DNA of 63,807 nt, taken from the NCBI GenBank assembly GCA_031421855.1, contig JANOPN010000219.1, forward strand, positions 1-63,807. The letters are read 5' to 3'. This document shows, one piece after another, positions 35,210 to 43,866 of this stretch (position 1 is its first letter; each line of letters begins with the position of its first letter). The position numbers and the translations under genes were made by a program. The stretch comes from JAAFHN01 sp031421855. Its GTDB lineage: Bacteria; Pseudomonadota; Gammaproteobacteria; Burkholderiales; Burkholderiaceae_C. The notes below the pieces were generated by a model that worked only from the letters and a program-made list of their open reading frames with translations, made no database searches and was not told the DNA's origin.

Positions 35210-36016
35210 ATGTTTGTTGACTCCCACTGTCACCTCAGTTTTCCTGACTTCGCGCATCAAATTCCTGAGTTGATGACCCGCATGGCGGCCGCGAAGGTCA
35301 GCCACGCGCTGTGTGTGTGCACGACGCTTGAAGAGTTTGACGCGGTGTTCGCCTTGGCTCACGCCCATCCCAATTTGTTTGCAAGCGCTGGTGTTCATCC
35401 AGATAACGAAGGCGTGCAAGAGCCAAGCGTTGCGGCCTTGTTGTCGCTTGCGAAACGAGACAAAGTGGTTGCCATTGGCGAAACCGGGCTTGACTACTAT
35501 CGCCTCAATGGGCGAACCGTCGACGATATGGCGTGGCAGCGTGACCGCTTTCGGGTTCACATCCAAGCGGCGCGCCAGTGTGCCAAACCGCTCATCATTC
35601 ACACCCGAAGTGCATCAAACGACACATTGGCGATACTGGCAGAAGAGGGTGGGTTCAACTCCGCTTCGGCGACGTCTGCGCGAGCAACCGGCGTTTTTCA
35701 TTGCTTTACCGAGACTGCGGTCGTTGCGCGGGCGGCTTTGGATCTGGATTTTTACATTTCATTTTCTGGGATCGCCAGCTTCAAAAACGCTGCAGATATT
35801 CGCGATGTCATTGCGTTGACGCCCATGGATCGATTGCTGATCGAGACCGATAGCCCCTACCTTGCCCCCGTGCCGCACCGTGGCAAGACGAATGAGCCGT
35901 CATTTGTGCCGCATGTGGCGGGTGTGGTCGCGGCAGTCAAAGGCATTTCGGTTGAAGACGTTGCAGCACAAACGACCGACAGTTTCTTTCGACTTTTTAC
36001 TTCAGCCAGTCGCTAA
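35210..36016 (+). CDS. tatD: TatD family metal-dependent deoxyribonuclease
   Basis: 268 residues from ATG 35210 (MFVDSHCHL). Metal ligands are visible: the D-S-H-C-H motif at the start, GETGLDYYR (Glu), LIIHTRSA (His), FHCF (His) and the late ETDSPYLAP (Asp). TatD enzymes are TIM-barrel 3'-5' DNases acting in DNA repair or degradation. It ends 12 bases before the ankyrin gene, so the two may be co-transcribed. Confidence 0.92.
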   Translation: MFVDSHCHLSFPDFAHQIPELMTRMAAAKVSHALCVCTTLEEFDAVFALAHAHPNLFASAGVHPDNEGVQEPSVAALLSLAKRDKVVAIGETGLDYYRLNGRTVDDMAWQRDRFRVHIQAARQCAKPLIIHTRSASNDTLAILAEEGGFNSASATSARATGVFHCFTETAVVARAALDLDFYISFSGIASFKNAADIRDVIALTPMDRLLIETDSPYLAPVPHRGKTNEPSFVPHVAGVVAAVKGISVEDVAAQTTDSFFRLFTSASR

Positions 36017-36028
36017 AAAGAATTGACG

Positions 36029-36784
36029 ATGCTCACAAACTACATGAAGTGTCGCTCGCAAGCCATTGTATTGAGTGCGATATTCTGCGCGTCGATTGCC
36101 ACAGCAGGGTCGTTCGACGATTTCTTCGCGGCGACGAAACGCAATGACTCCAGCACCATTTTGACCTTGCTGTTGCGCGGTTTTGATGCCAACACACAAG
36201 ACGCCAAGGGAGACACACCGCTGCTGATCGCCGCCCGTGAGCCGTCGCCTAAAGTGATCGACGTGTTGCTGCTGGCTCCCGGACTCAAGCCCGATGTTCG
36301 AAACAACATGGGTGAAACGCCGCTCATGCTTGCGGCGCTCACGGGTAACGCGGGCCTCGCGAGGAGGCTCGTAGCACTGGATGCTGATGTCAACAAAACC
36401 GGCTGGACACCGCTGCATTACGCGGCAACCAATGGCCACACCGACATCATGAATTTGCTGCTCGATCGCCACGCCTACATCGACGCCGAGTCGCCAAATG
36501 GCAGCACGCCGCTGATGATGGCTGCGATGTATGGATCACCCGAGGCCGTCAAACTGCTGGTTGAAGCCGGAGCCGACACCCAGCTCAAAAACGAGCAAGG
36601 CATGACCGCGCTTGATTTTGCATTGACCGCCAAACGCCCAGACGCCGAACGCATGCTCAGGGCCAGCGCGACACAACCATCACCAAAACCCATGGCTGCA
36701 ACGCCAAACGCAGCTGTGACGCTCATAGCACCGCAAGCGCCACAACCAGCGGTCAAGCAAAAACTGCCCCCCGGTTCGTGGTGA
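36029..36784 (+). CDS. Exported ankyrin-repeat protein
   Basis: About 251 residues. A signal peptide (AIVLSAIFCASIATA) is followed by about five ankyrin repeats (DAKGDTPLLIAAREP; NMGETPLMLAALTGNAGLAR; GWTPLHYAATNGHTDIMNLL; NGSTPLMMAAMYGSPEAVKLL; EQGMTALDFALTAKR) and a Pro/Ala-rich tail. Ankyrin proteins mediate protein contacts; a periplasmic role is inferred. ATG 36029 is taken as start; ATG 36044 would also keep the signal peptide. Confidence 0.85.
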   Translation: MLTNYMKCRSQAIVLSAIFCASIATAGSFDDFFAATKRNDSSTILTLLLRGFDANTQDAKGDTPLLIAAREPSPKVIDVLLLAPGLKPDVRNNMGETPLMLAALTGNAGLARRLVALDADVNKTGWTPLHYAATNGHTDIMNLLLDRHAYIDAESPNGSTPLMMAAMYGSPEAVKLLVEAGADTQLKNEQGMTALDFALTAKRPDAERMLRASATQPSPKPMAATPNAAVTLIAPQAPQPAVKQKLPPGSW

Positions 36785-36861
36785 TTTGATGTTGCACGAT
36801 GTATATTATGTTAAATCAGATCGCCGCATCAACACGGCGAACCAACCTTTGATTGCGGCCC

Positions 36862-37629
36862 ATGACCACTCGACTTGCTGAAAAATCTATTTTGGTCACT
36901 GGCGCCGGCGGTGGCATCGGTGAAGGCATTGCCAAGCACCTGGCAACTCACGGCGCGAAGGTGTTGGTCAACGACATCCGCGCTGATGCCTCTGAGAGAG
37001 TCGCGCTTGAAATTGCGGCAGCTGGCGGTCAAGCCGTTGCGATGGGTGGCGATGTCACGTCTTCACGTGATGTGGCCGCGCTTGTTGCAAAGGCGGTTGA
37101 AGCCTTTGGTCGATTGGATGTGATGATCAACAATGCCGGTTGGACGCACCGAAACCAAAGCGCGCTGGATGTCAGCGAAGCCGAGTTCGACCGCTGCTAC
37201 GCCGTCAACGTCAAAAGCATCTACCTCAGCACGATCCATGCCGTGCCGCAGTTTCGGGCCCAAGGCGGCGGGAGTTTCATCAACATCGCCAGCACGGCCG
37301 GTTTGCGTCCGCGTCCAGGCTTGACTTGGTACAACGGCAGCAAAGGCGCGGTCATCATCACCAGCAAGTCGCTGGCAGCTGAGCTGGGGCCAGACAACAT
37401 TCGGGTCAATTGCATCAACCCGGTGTTCAACCCCGACACCGGCATGAGTGCTGAGTTTGCTGGCGGCCCGCTCAATGACGAGCGGCGTGCCAAGTTTTTG
37501 TCGAGCATCCCGCTTGGGCGATTTTCAACGGCGCTGGACGTTGCGAACGCCTGTTTGTACCTGGCCAGCGACGAGGCGAGTTTCATCAGCGGCACTTGCA
37601 TCGAAGTCGACGGTGCGCGCTGCGTTTGA
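36862..37629 (+). CDS. SDR family oxidoreductase
   Basis: 255 residues. The cofactor motif VTGAGGGIGEG (T-G-x-x-x-G-x-G, about 13-22), NNAG at 91-94 and the catalytic Y-x-x-x-K in TWYNGSKGAV with a preceding Ser (IASTAGL) define a classical short-chain dehydrogenase. Asp in VNDIR after strand 2 favours NAD over NADP. The substrate is unknown. Start at ATG 36862; the TTG at 36853 is less likely. It lies 20 bases before moaA, but no metabolic link to molybdenum cofactor is evident. Confidence 0.85.
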   Translation: MTTRLAEKSILVTGAGGGIGEGIAKHLATHGAKVLVNDIRADASERVALEIAAAGGQAVAMGGDVTSSRDVAALVAKAVEAFGRLDVMINNAGWTHRNQSALDVSEAEFDRCYAVNVKSIYLSTIHAVPQFRAQGGGSFINIASTAGLRPRPGLTWYNGSKGAVIITSKSLAAELGPDNIRVNCINPVFNPDTGMSAEFAGGPLNDERRAKFLSSIPLGRFSTALDVANACLYLASDEASFISGTCIEVDGARCV

Positions 37630-37649
37630 TGCCGCGCCAAGATAACGCC

Positions 37650-38816
37650 ATGTCCAACCGAGTCATTCCGATCAGCGATCTGCGCGGATCAGCGTCAGCC
37701 GCTGAGACGGGTCCGCTCGTGTGGCGGCCGGGCATGCCCGTGGTGGACACCCTGCACCGCCCGCTGCGTGATTTGCGCATCAGCGTGACCGATCGCTGCA
37801 ATTTTCGGTGCAGCTACTGCATGCCCAAGGCGGTTTTTGACAGAGACTATGCGTATTTGCCGCAGCAATCGCTTCTCAGTTTTGAAGAAATCACCCGGTT
37901 GGCACGCGTTTTTGTTGCCCATGGCGTGCAAAAAATTCGCCTGACAGGCGGCGAGCCGTTGTTGCGAAAAAACTTGGAGCGCCTCATCGAACAACTGGCC
38001 GCCTTGCGCACGCTCAGCGGTGATCCACTCGACATCACCTTGACGACCAATGCCAGTTTGTTGGCAAAAAAGGCTCAATCTCTCAAAGACGCGGGTTTGC
38101 AACGCGTCACGGTCAGCTTAGACGGCCTGGATGATGCGGTTTTTCGCCAGATGAACGACGTCGATTTTCCAGTGACCGATGTTTTGGCCGGGATTGAGGC
38201 CGCTCAAGCCGTGGGGCTCGGGCCGATCAAGATCAACATGGTCGTCAAGCGTGGCACCAATGATCAAGAAATCTTTCCCATGGCGCGGTTTTTCAAAGGG
38301 ACCGGCATTGTTTTGCGATTCATTGAGTACATGGATGTTGGGCACACGAACGGCTGGCGCATGACCGAGGTGCTGCCCAGTGCTGAGGTGGTCGCCAAAA
38401 TCCACACGGAGATGCCGCTTGTTGCCCTTGGCGCAACAACAGCCGGCGAAACTGCCGAGCGTTGGGGATATCTCAACTCCAGTGGCAAGCCGGATGCTCA
38501 ATCGGGCGAAATTGGCGTGATTTCCAGCGTGACGCAGGCTTTTTGCGGCGATTGCAACCGCGCCCGCCTGTCGACTGAAGGCCAGTTGTACCTGTGCTTA
38601 TTTGCCAACCGTGGGCATGACCTGAAAAGCATCTTGCGCGGTGGCGCAAGCGAGCAAGACATGGATGTTGCGCTGAGCCAAACGATTGGCAACATCTGGA
38701 CGAACCGAAGCGACCAGTACAGTTTGCTTCGATCCGGGGTTCAAGAGCCAGCTGGCAGCGATCACCCGCCCGATACTGGCGCTCGCCGGGTCGAAATGAG
38801 CTACATCGGAGGTTGA
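37650..38816 (+). CDS. moaA: GTP 3',8-cyclase MoaA
   Basis: 388 residues. The radical SAM cluster motif C50-x3-C54-x2-C57 (DRCNFRCSYC) is followed by RLTGGEPLLRKNLE. The second, C-terminal cluster appears as FCGDCNRARLSTEGQLYLCLF, and the chain ends in Gly-Gly as usual. It catalyses the first step of molybdenum cofactor synthesis from GTP. It is followed directly by mobA, whose TTG start overlaps its stop. Confidence 0.95.
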   Translation: MSNRVIPISDLRGSASAAETGPLVWRPGMPVVDTLHRPLRDLRISVTDRCNFRCSYCMPKAVFDRDYAYLPQQSLLSFEEITRLARVFVAHGVQKIRLTGGEPLLRKNLERLIEQLAALRTLSGDPLDITLTTNASLLAKKAQSLKDAGLQRVTVSLDGLDDAVFRQMNDVDFPVTDVLAGIEAAQAVGLGPIKINMVVKRGTNDQEIFPMARFFKGTGIVLRFIEYMDVGHTNGWRMTEVLPSAEVVAKIHTEMPLVALGATTAGETAERWGYLNSSGKPDAQSGEIGVISSVTQAFCGDCNRARLSTEGQLYLCLFANRGHDLKSILRGGASEQDMDVALSQTIGNIWTNRSDQYSLLRSGVQEPAGSDHPPDTGARRVEMSYIGG

Positions 38817-39442
38817 GCTTGAACATCAGCAGTGACGACATCACGGGAATCGTGCTCGCAGGCGGGCGCGGCTCGCGCATGGGCGGGGTCGACAAAGGCT
38901 TGCAAAATTTCCGGGGTTTTCCGCTCGGGTTGCACGCTTGTTTGCGCATGCGTCCACAAGTGGCGCATTTGATGATTAATGCCAACCGCAACCTGAGCGC
39001 ATACGAGTCGTTTGGAGTTGAGGTGTGGCCAGATGCCCTGCCCGACTACGCCGGTCCGCTGGCCGGGTTTCTCACCGGGCTTGAGCACTGCGACACACCT
39101 TGGCTGGCAGTTTGCCCGGTGGACTCGCCGCTTTTCCCGACCGATTGGGTTCAAACCCTGGCGTCGGCGATCGATGGCATCGACGGGCAAGCGGACATCG
39201 CTGTCGTCAGCGCGCCTGAAGCCAGTTCTGATGGTTCGGTGACGCTGCGCCCTCAGCCGGTGTTTTGTTTGCTGCGTGCGAGCCTGATGGAAGATTTGAT
39301 CGCGTACACGCACAGCGGCGGTCGAAAGATCGACGCTTGGACTGCACGGCACTGCGTCATTCACGTGCCGTTTGATTCAGCGCAACATGCCCAGGCGTTT
39401 TGCAACGTCAACACCTTGGATGAACTCCAAGCCTTGGAGTAG
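38813..39442 (+). CDS. mobA: Molybdenum cofactor guanylyltransferase MobA
   Basis: 209 residues. The nucleotidyltransferase motif IVLAGGRGSRMGGVDKGL (about 13-30), the PDYAGPLAG segment and CPVDSPLFP (metal Asp) are present. It attaches GMP to molybdopterin to form MGD. Start codon is TTG at 38813 or 38819; no ATG is available. Its stop codon is followed within one base by the MITE-like element at 39444. Confidence 0.9.
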   Translation: MSLNISSDDITGIVLAGGRGSRMGGVDKGLQNFRGFPLGLHACLRMRPQVAHLMINANRNLSAYESFGVEVWPDALPDYAGPLAGFLTGLEHCDTPWLAVCPVDSPLFPTDWVQTLASAIDGIDGQADIAVVSAPEASSDGSVTLRPQPVFCLLRASLMEDLIAYTHSGGRKIDAWTARHCVIHVPFDSAQHAQAFCNVNTLDELQALE

Positions 39443-39443
39443 C

Positions 39444-39690
39444 GCTAGCCCGCATATTTCACCGTGAACGTGTTTTTGCGGCGTTTTGTCGAGGCAAACG
39501 TGGTCATTTCTATCAAATCCAATTTGTACCGTCGCAAAAACACTCGGCACCCATCGCAGCCCCGCAGCGGGCGCCGCGCCGCAACGCCTGCCTTGCAGGG
39601 GCATTGAGCCCCTGACGCGCCATGCGGCACGCCGCTGCATCCCGCTGCGGGGCGCGCTGGATGCCGTCACGGTGAAATATGCGGGCTAGC
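39444..39690. mobile_element. 247-bp MITE-like foldback element
   Basis: Perfect 24-bp terminal inverted repeats at 39444-39467 and 39667-39690 begin GCTAGCCCGCATATTTCACC. Inside, nested inverted repeats (CCCCGCAGCGGG with CCCGCTGCGGGG; CAGGGGC with GCCCCTG) would fold into a long stem. No transposase frame is present. The outermost CTAG may be the target duplication. It supplies the TAG stop codon of the gene at 39686-39937. Confidence 0.75.
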
Positions 39691-39937
39691 TCCAGACCTT
39701 GGCCAGCATCAGCATCGGCCCCGAAAATGCTGCAACCGCAGCCCAAAACAATGGCCCACGCGGCTTGTTGGCGCTCAAAATTGAGGTCGCGACGGAGGCC
39801 CCAATGAGCGACAGTGGCAGTGCCAAAGCCGCCATCACATAGAGCCAAGTGCTTGCTGACTGCAGTTTTTCTAGCGTGTAGTAGGTGCTGCACGCCAGCA
39901 TGGGCAGCAAACAAACGACGGCCAGCTTGATGATCAT
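39686..39937 (-). CDS. Small membrane protein, 83 aa
   Basis: From ATG 39937 the frame encodes three hydrophobic helices (IIKLAVVCLLPMLA; LYVMAALALPLSLIGASVATSIL; PLFWAAVAAFSGPMLMLAKVW). I do not recognise the family. The last codon and the stop (AGC TAG) come from the terminal repeat of the MITE-like element, so the original C-terminus may have been lost or replaced. It starts 20 bases after the HD-domain gene on the same strand and is probably co-transcribed. Confidence 0.55.
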   Translation of the reverse strand: MIIKLAVVCLLPMLACSTYYTLEKLQSASTWLYVMAALALPLSLIGASVATSILSANKPRGPLFWAAVAAFSGPMLMLAKVWS

Positions 39938-39956
39938 CTGTGTGTTGTCGGGCGCT

Positions 39957-40550
39957 TTATCCACGAGATGCAACGGGCACCATGGCCTCTTTGTAGACGC
40001 TGTTTTTAGGTGCGGCCATGAGGCGGCGCAGCATCGGCTCGAATTCCGACAGGGGCATCGCCTGGGTCTTTGGATTGAACGCGGGGTTGTCAAACAACTC
40101 AACAAACTCGGCTGTGTGTTCGTAGTTTGGGTTGGATTGAAACTGGTCGCGCATGTTGCGATCCAACCCGATGTGATGGAAGAAGTTGTAGCCCTGAAAG
40201 ATTCCGTGATGCTGAATCATCCACAAGTTAGCGTCGCTTACGAACGGTTTGAGAATCGCGGCCGCAATGTCGGGGTGGTTGAAACTGCCCAAGGTGTCAC
40301 CAATGTCGTGCACCAATGCGCAAACGATGTACTCCTCGTCGCGTCCCGCTTGCACGGCGAGCGTGGCCGTTTGCAAGCTGTGATTGAGCCGGTCAACCGG
40401 AAACCCGCCGTAGTCGCCATCAAGCAATCGCAAATGCGCCAAAACTCGATCGGGCAAACCCTTGGCCATGGCTCTTGCCTCAGGCACGATCGCGGCCCAG
40501 TCGCTTTGGGTGCATTGATCCATCCGGGTGAACTGAGCGCGGGCGTTCAT
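39957..40550 (-). CDS. HD-domain protein
   Basis: 197 residues from ATG 40550, preceded by AAGGAAA. The metal-binding H-D doublet is in CALVHDIGD (about residue 75) and a further conserved segment reads MIQHHGIFQGYNFFHHIG. This matches small HD-type phosphohydrolase/oxygenase-like proteins of unknown substrate. Upstream on the same strand are a TATAGT -10-like box and an imperfect inverted repeat (TATAC-N14-GTATA at about 40583-40606) that might bind a regulator. Repeat R11 lies just beyond. Confidence 0.8.
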   Translation of the reverse strand: MNARAQFTRMDQCTQSDWAAIVPEARAMAKGLPDRVLAHLRLLDGDYGGFPVDRLNHSLQTATLAVQAGRDEEYIVCALVHDIGDTLGSFNHPDIAAAILKPFVSDANLWMIQHHGIFQGYNFFHHIGLDRNMRDQFQSNPNYEHTAEFVELFDNPAFNPKTQAMPLSEFEPMLRRLMAAPKNSVYKEAMVPVASRG

Positions 40551-40607
40551 GATGTTTCCTTTTTTTGATTGGTCTGTGGTCACTATACGGTCATTTTGAA
40601 TTGTATA

Positions 40608-40662
40608 AAATGATAGCAACAAACCCAATGAATACGGTGACCACGTGGGAAAAAGTCTTCAA
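40608..40662 (+). repeat. Dispersed repeat, copy R11
   Basis: AATGATAGCAACAAACCCAA then TGAATACGGTGACCACGTGG. It sits upstream of the HD-domain gene promoter region. Confidence 0.85.
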
Positions 40663-40743
40663 ATCTGACCTCAAACAGGTTTAAACGTCAGTTTTGATCG
40701 TCGCCGCCAGAGCCGCCCGCTAAATGCCCTCAGTCAAGTCCCA

Positions 40744-42333
40744 CTAAAACAAAAGAGACATTTGTGCGCTGCCTGTTTGTGGTGCGGCTCTGGTCTTGGG
40801 GCGGATGGCCTTCGCGGGTCGGTCGCGAGATGGGTTTCGGCTGCCGTGTTTTTCGTACACCGCCTGCGCGTCGGCTTTGACCTTTGGCTTGGCTTTTTGG
40901 GTGTAAATCGCGTCTTTGGCCGCTTGGGTGGCGAGTTTGAGGTCAACGACGGGCATCGGGTAATTGGGGGGCAGCACCTCGCAAAGCCACGGTGTGTGAA
41001 TGGTCTCGTTGGTCAGGTACGCGAGCTCTGGCACCCATTGGCGAACAAAGCTGCCGTGCGGGTCTTGATCAATGCCTTGTTTGATCGGGTTGTAAATGCG
41101 TACTGTGTTGATGCCGGTTACGCCACTTTGCATTTGGCACTGGCTCCAGTGAATGCCAGGCTCGTAGTCGATGAACTGTCGAGCCAAGTGCAAACCGCTT
41201 TGACGCCAATGCAGCCAAAGCTGGTAGCTGGCGAAGCTCATCAACATCGCTCGCATGCGAAAGTTGATCCACCCCGTCGCGTTGAGGCTGCGCATGCAAG
41301 CGTCGACAAACGGGTAGCCGGTCTGACCCGCACACCACGCGGCCAAAAGCTGTGCCTCTGTCTCGCATGGATCCCCCTCGTTGCGGATGCCGTCAAAGCC
41401 CCGGTGTACGTTTCGCCATTCAATCTCGGGCTCGCTCTCAAGCTTTTGAATGAAGTGGCAATGCCAGTGCAGGCGACTCTCAAAACTTTTGATCGACTCC
41501 AAAAATCCGGCGGGCCGCTGCTCGGCCGGTTGCTTCAAAAGTGCCGTTCGCCTAACCCAGACCGCGTGGACGCATTCGCGCACGCTGATGGTTCCCCAAG
41601 CCAAGTGGGGCGATAAGCGCGAACACGAGTCAGCGGCAGTTAACGGGCTTGACATTTCGGCGCGGTAGTTTTGGCCGCGAACCATCAAAAATGAGTCGAG
41701 CAGCGCGTGCGCCTCGGTCGCGCCGGTTGCTGTTTGCGGCTGTGTTTGGCGATTGCAAACCCAATGCGACAGGTTTTTGGGTATCGCCGCCCAAAGAAGC
41801 GCGAGCGGCACCCCCAGCGGCGCGTGGCTCATTCGGTTTGCCCAGTGTTGGCTCCAACGGTCGCGGCTAGATAAACGCCGAACGACGCCGTTGCAGGGCG
41901 ACTCGTGCCAAATGATTCGATTTGCGCGGCACCAGCTGGCCACGACTAGATCTCGCTCGTAGCTCCATGCGTTACCCGTTTCTTCAAAGCTGTGCATCAC
42001 AAAGCTGCCAAAAACTGCCTTGAGATCGGCCAAAACGTCGATTGCGTCGCCGCATGGTGTGCAAAGGTGCGAGCCCTGCTCTGCCACCCAGGCTGCCAGC
42101 GACGCAACACAGCCCAATGCAAAGTCTCGGTGGCGCTGAGATGCGTCAGCTTGGGCCCACATTTGGGGCTCATCGATCCAAAGCATGAGCACTGGCCCGC
42201 TGGCAGCGGCGTTGACCAGTGGTGCATGGTCAAGCCAACGCAGATCGCGTTTGAACCAAACCACTTGCAAAACGGGTGTTTGTGCGCTGACTACGGCCAA
42301 TGCGAGATCTCCATGGCTTTGAGTTTGCCCCAT
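40744..42333 (-). CDS. Photolyase/cryptochrome family FAD protein
   Basis: About 529 residues from ATG 42333. The N-terminal Rossmann part begins VVWFKRDLRWLDHAPL. The FAD domain has SRLSPHLAWGTIS, a TGYPFVDACMRSLNATGWINFRMR core, HWSQCQMQSG and the DPHGSFVRQWVPEL ending. The family repairs UV dimers or senses blue light; its subclass cannot be fixed here. A basic tail (about 45 residues, rich in Lys/Arg) follows the fold and could help DNA binding. It stands alone, divergent from the pyrimidine operon. Confidence 0.88.
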   Translation of the reverse strand: MGQTQSHGDLALAVVSAQTPVLQVVWFKRDLRWLDHAPLVNAAASGPVLMLWIDEPQMWAQADASQRHRDFALGCVASLAAWVAEQGSHLCTPCGDAIDVLADLKAVFGSFVMHSFEETGNAWSYERDLVVASWCRANRIIWHESPCNGVVRRLSSRDRWSQHWANRMSHAPLGVPLALLWAAIPKNLSHWVCNRQTQPQTATGATEAHALLDSFLMVRGQNYRAEMSSPLTAADSCSRLSPHLAWGTISVRECVHAVWVRRTALLKQPAEQRPAGFLESIKSFESRLHWHCHFIQKLESEPEIEWRNVHRGFDGIRNEGDPCETEAQLLAAWCAGQTGYPFVDACMRSLNATGWINFRMRAMLMSFASYQLWLHWRQSGLHLARQFIDYEPGIHWSQCQMQSGVTGINTVRIYNPIKQGIDQDPHGSFVRQWVPELAYLTNETIHTPWLCEVLPPNYPMPVVDLKLATQAAKDAIYTQKAKPKVKADAQAVYEKHGSRNPSRDRPAKAIRPKTRAAPQTGSAQMSLLF

Positions 42334-42481
42334 CGCATAGCCACGTGCAGGCCTAGCCGGCCGCAACCCACTCAAGAACTCGGGCAATGCTCAGATCTGC
42401 CCACCCAGAGGCAAACCCTGATGTCGACTTGGCACATGCTTTGCTATGGTTTGTGCACGCAGCCAAACAGGAATAGCCACG

Positions 42482-43843
42482 ATGAGCAGCTCCGACCTTG
42501 TAGCCCCCGATTTAAAGGCCAACCGCTTGAGCGAGCCGGAGTACGCCGCTCGATTCGCCGATGCCACGCCGCCTCTCACCCACTCGCAAGCCTTGCTGGA
42601 GGCTGAGCGCTGTTTGTACTGTTTTGACGCGCCGTGTGCCACGGCCTGCCCGACGGCGATTGATGTCCCCGCTTTCATCAAACGCGTCGCTGATGGCAAC
42701 TTGCGTGGCTCGGCGCGCACCATTTTGGATGCCAACCCGTTGGGCGGCATGTGCGCCCGTGTTTGCCCGACCGAAAACCTGTGCGAGGCCGTTTGTGTTC
42801 GCAACGCCCAGGAAGACAAGCCAGTCGCCATCGGCCGATTGCAGCGCCACGCCGTTGACGCGCTCATGCAAAGCGATCGGCCCCAAGTGTTCACGCGTGC
42901 CCCCGGTACAGGCAAGCGGGTTGCCATCGTCGGCGCGGGGCCAGCCGGATTGGCCTGTGCGTACACCTTGGCTCGCTTGGGTGTTGACGCGGTCATTTTT
43001 GATGCCAACCCCAAGCCTGGCGGCCTGAACGAATACGGTTTGGCCAGTTACAAAACCACGAACGACTTTGCTCAAAAGGAGATCGAGTGGTTGCTGGCAC
43101 TGGGTGGCATCGAGATTCGACATGACCAGCGGCTGACCACGGCGCTGGCGTTGACGACGGTTCGAGCGGAGTTTGACGCGGTGTTTTTGGGCATCGGACT
43201 GGCCGATACCCACAACTTGGGGCTACCCGGTGAGTCGCTGAGCGGCGTTGCCGATGCGGTTGACTTCATCGCGCAGCTGCGCCAGTCTGGCGATTTGTCG
43301 GCCTTGCCCGTTGGCCGCAAGGTGGTGGTCATTGGCGGAGGCATGACAGCAGTTGATGCCAGCGTACAAACCAAGTTACTCGGCGCGCAAAGCGTACACA
43401 TGGTGTATCGGCGCGGGCCGGGCACGATGACATCGTCGCGCGATGAACAAGACTGGGCGCAAACCCATGGCGTGACGATTCACCATGGGCTGTCGCCAAT
43501 TGATATCGTGCCCAACCCGGTTGAGCCCGGCCACGTCGGCGCGGTGCAGTTTGCCCGGCAAACGCCGATTGACGGTGTTTGGGTTGCCACCGGCGAGACC
43601 GTGACGATGGCTGCCGACATGGTGCTCAAGGCAATCGGCCAAAAGCTCGGCAACCCCATGCTGGTTGAGGCTGGTTTTGAACTCGCCAATGGGCGAATTC
43701 GCACCGATGAGGCTGGCCAAACCAGTCTCAAAGGCGTTTGGGCAGGCGGCGACTGCCGCGCTGGCGGGCTGGATTTGACAGTTGAAGCGGTCCAGCACGG
43801 CAAGTTGTCGGCCCAAGCCATTTACGCACATTTGATGCGTTAA
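42482..43843 (+). CDS. preT: Dihydropyrimidine dehydrogenase subunit PreT (NAD(P)-dependent)
   Basis: 453 residues from ATG 42482. N-terminal cysteines (C44, C47, C52, C56, then a second set in CARVCPTENLCEAVC) bind two 4Fe-4S clusters. FAD motif VAIVGAGPAGLACAY (about 144) and NAD motif VVVIGGGMTAVDAS (about 281) follow. It takes electrons from NAD(P)H and passes them to PreA for reduction of uracil or thymine. First gene of a four-gene reductive pyrimidine operon and 23 bases upstream of preA. Confidence 0.92.
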   Translation: MSSSDLVAPDLKANRLSEPEYAARFADATPPLTHSQALLEAERCLYCFDAPCATACPTAIDVPAFIKRVADGNLRGSARTILDANPLGGMCARVCPTENLCEAVCVRNAQEDKPVAIGRLQRHAVDALMQSDRPQVFTRAPGTGKRVAIVGAGPAGLACAYTLARLGVDAVIFDANPKPGGLNEYGLASYKTTNDFAQKEIEWLLALGGIEIRHDQRLTTALALTTVRAEFDAVFLGIGLADTHNLGLPGESLSGVADAVDFIAQLRQSGDLSALPVGRKVVVIGGGMTAVDASVQTKLLGAQSVHMVYRRGPGTMTSSRDEQDWAQTHGVTIHHGLSPIDIVPNPVEPGHVGAVQFARQTPIDGVWVATGETVTMAADMVLKAIGQKLGNPMLVEAGFELANGRIRTDEAGQTSLKGVWAGGDCRAGGLDLTVEAVQHGKLSAQAIYAHLMR

Positions 43844-43866
43844 GCAACCCACTATTCGCACACAAC

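Noticed and set aside
36720..36760. Possible extra dispersed-repeat copy inside the ankyrin gene
   Set aside because: CATAGCACCGCAAG and GCGGTCAAGCAAA only loosely match; the central CCGG-GACC core is missing.
39439..39449. TAGCGCTA near the mobA end as a LacI-type operator
   Set aside because: It arises where the mobA stop meets the GCTAGC end of the MITE-like element; no promoter or regulator is near.
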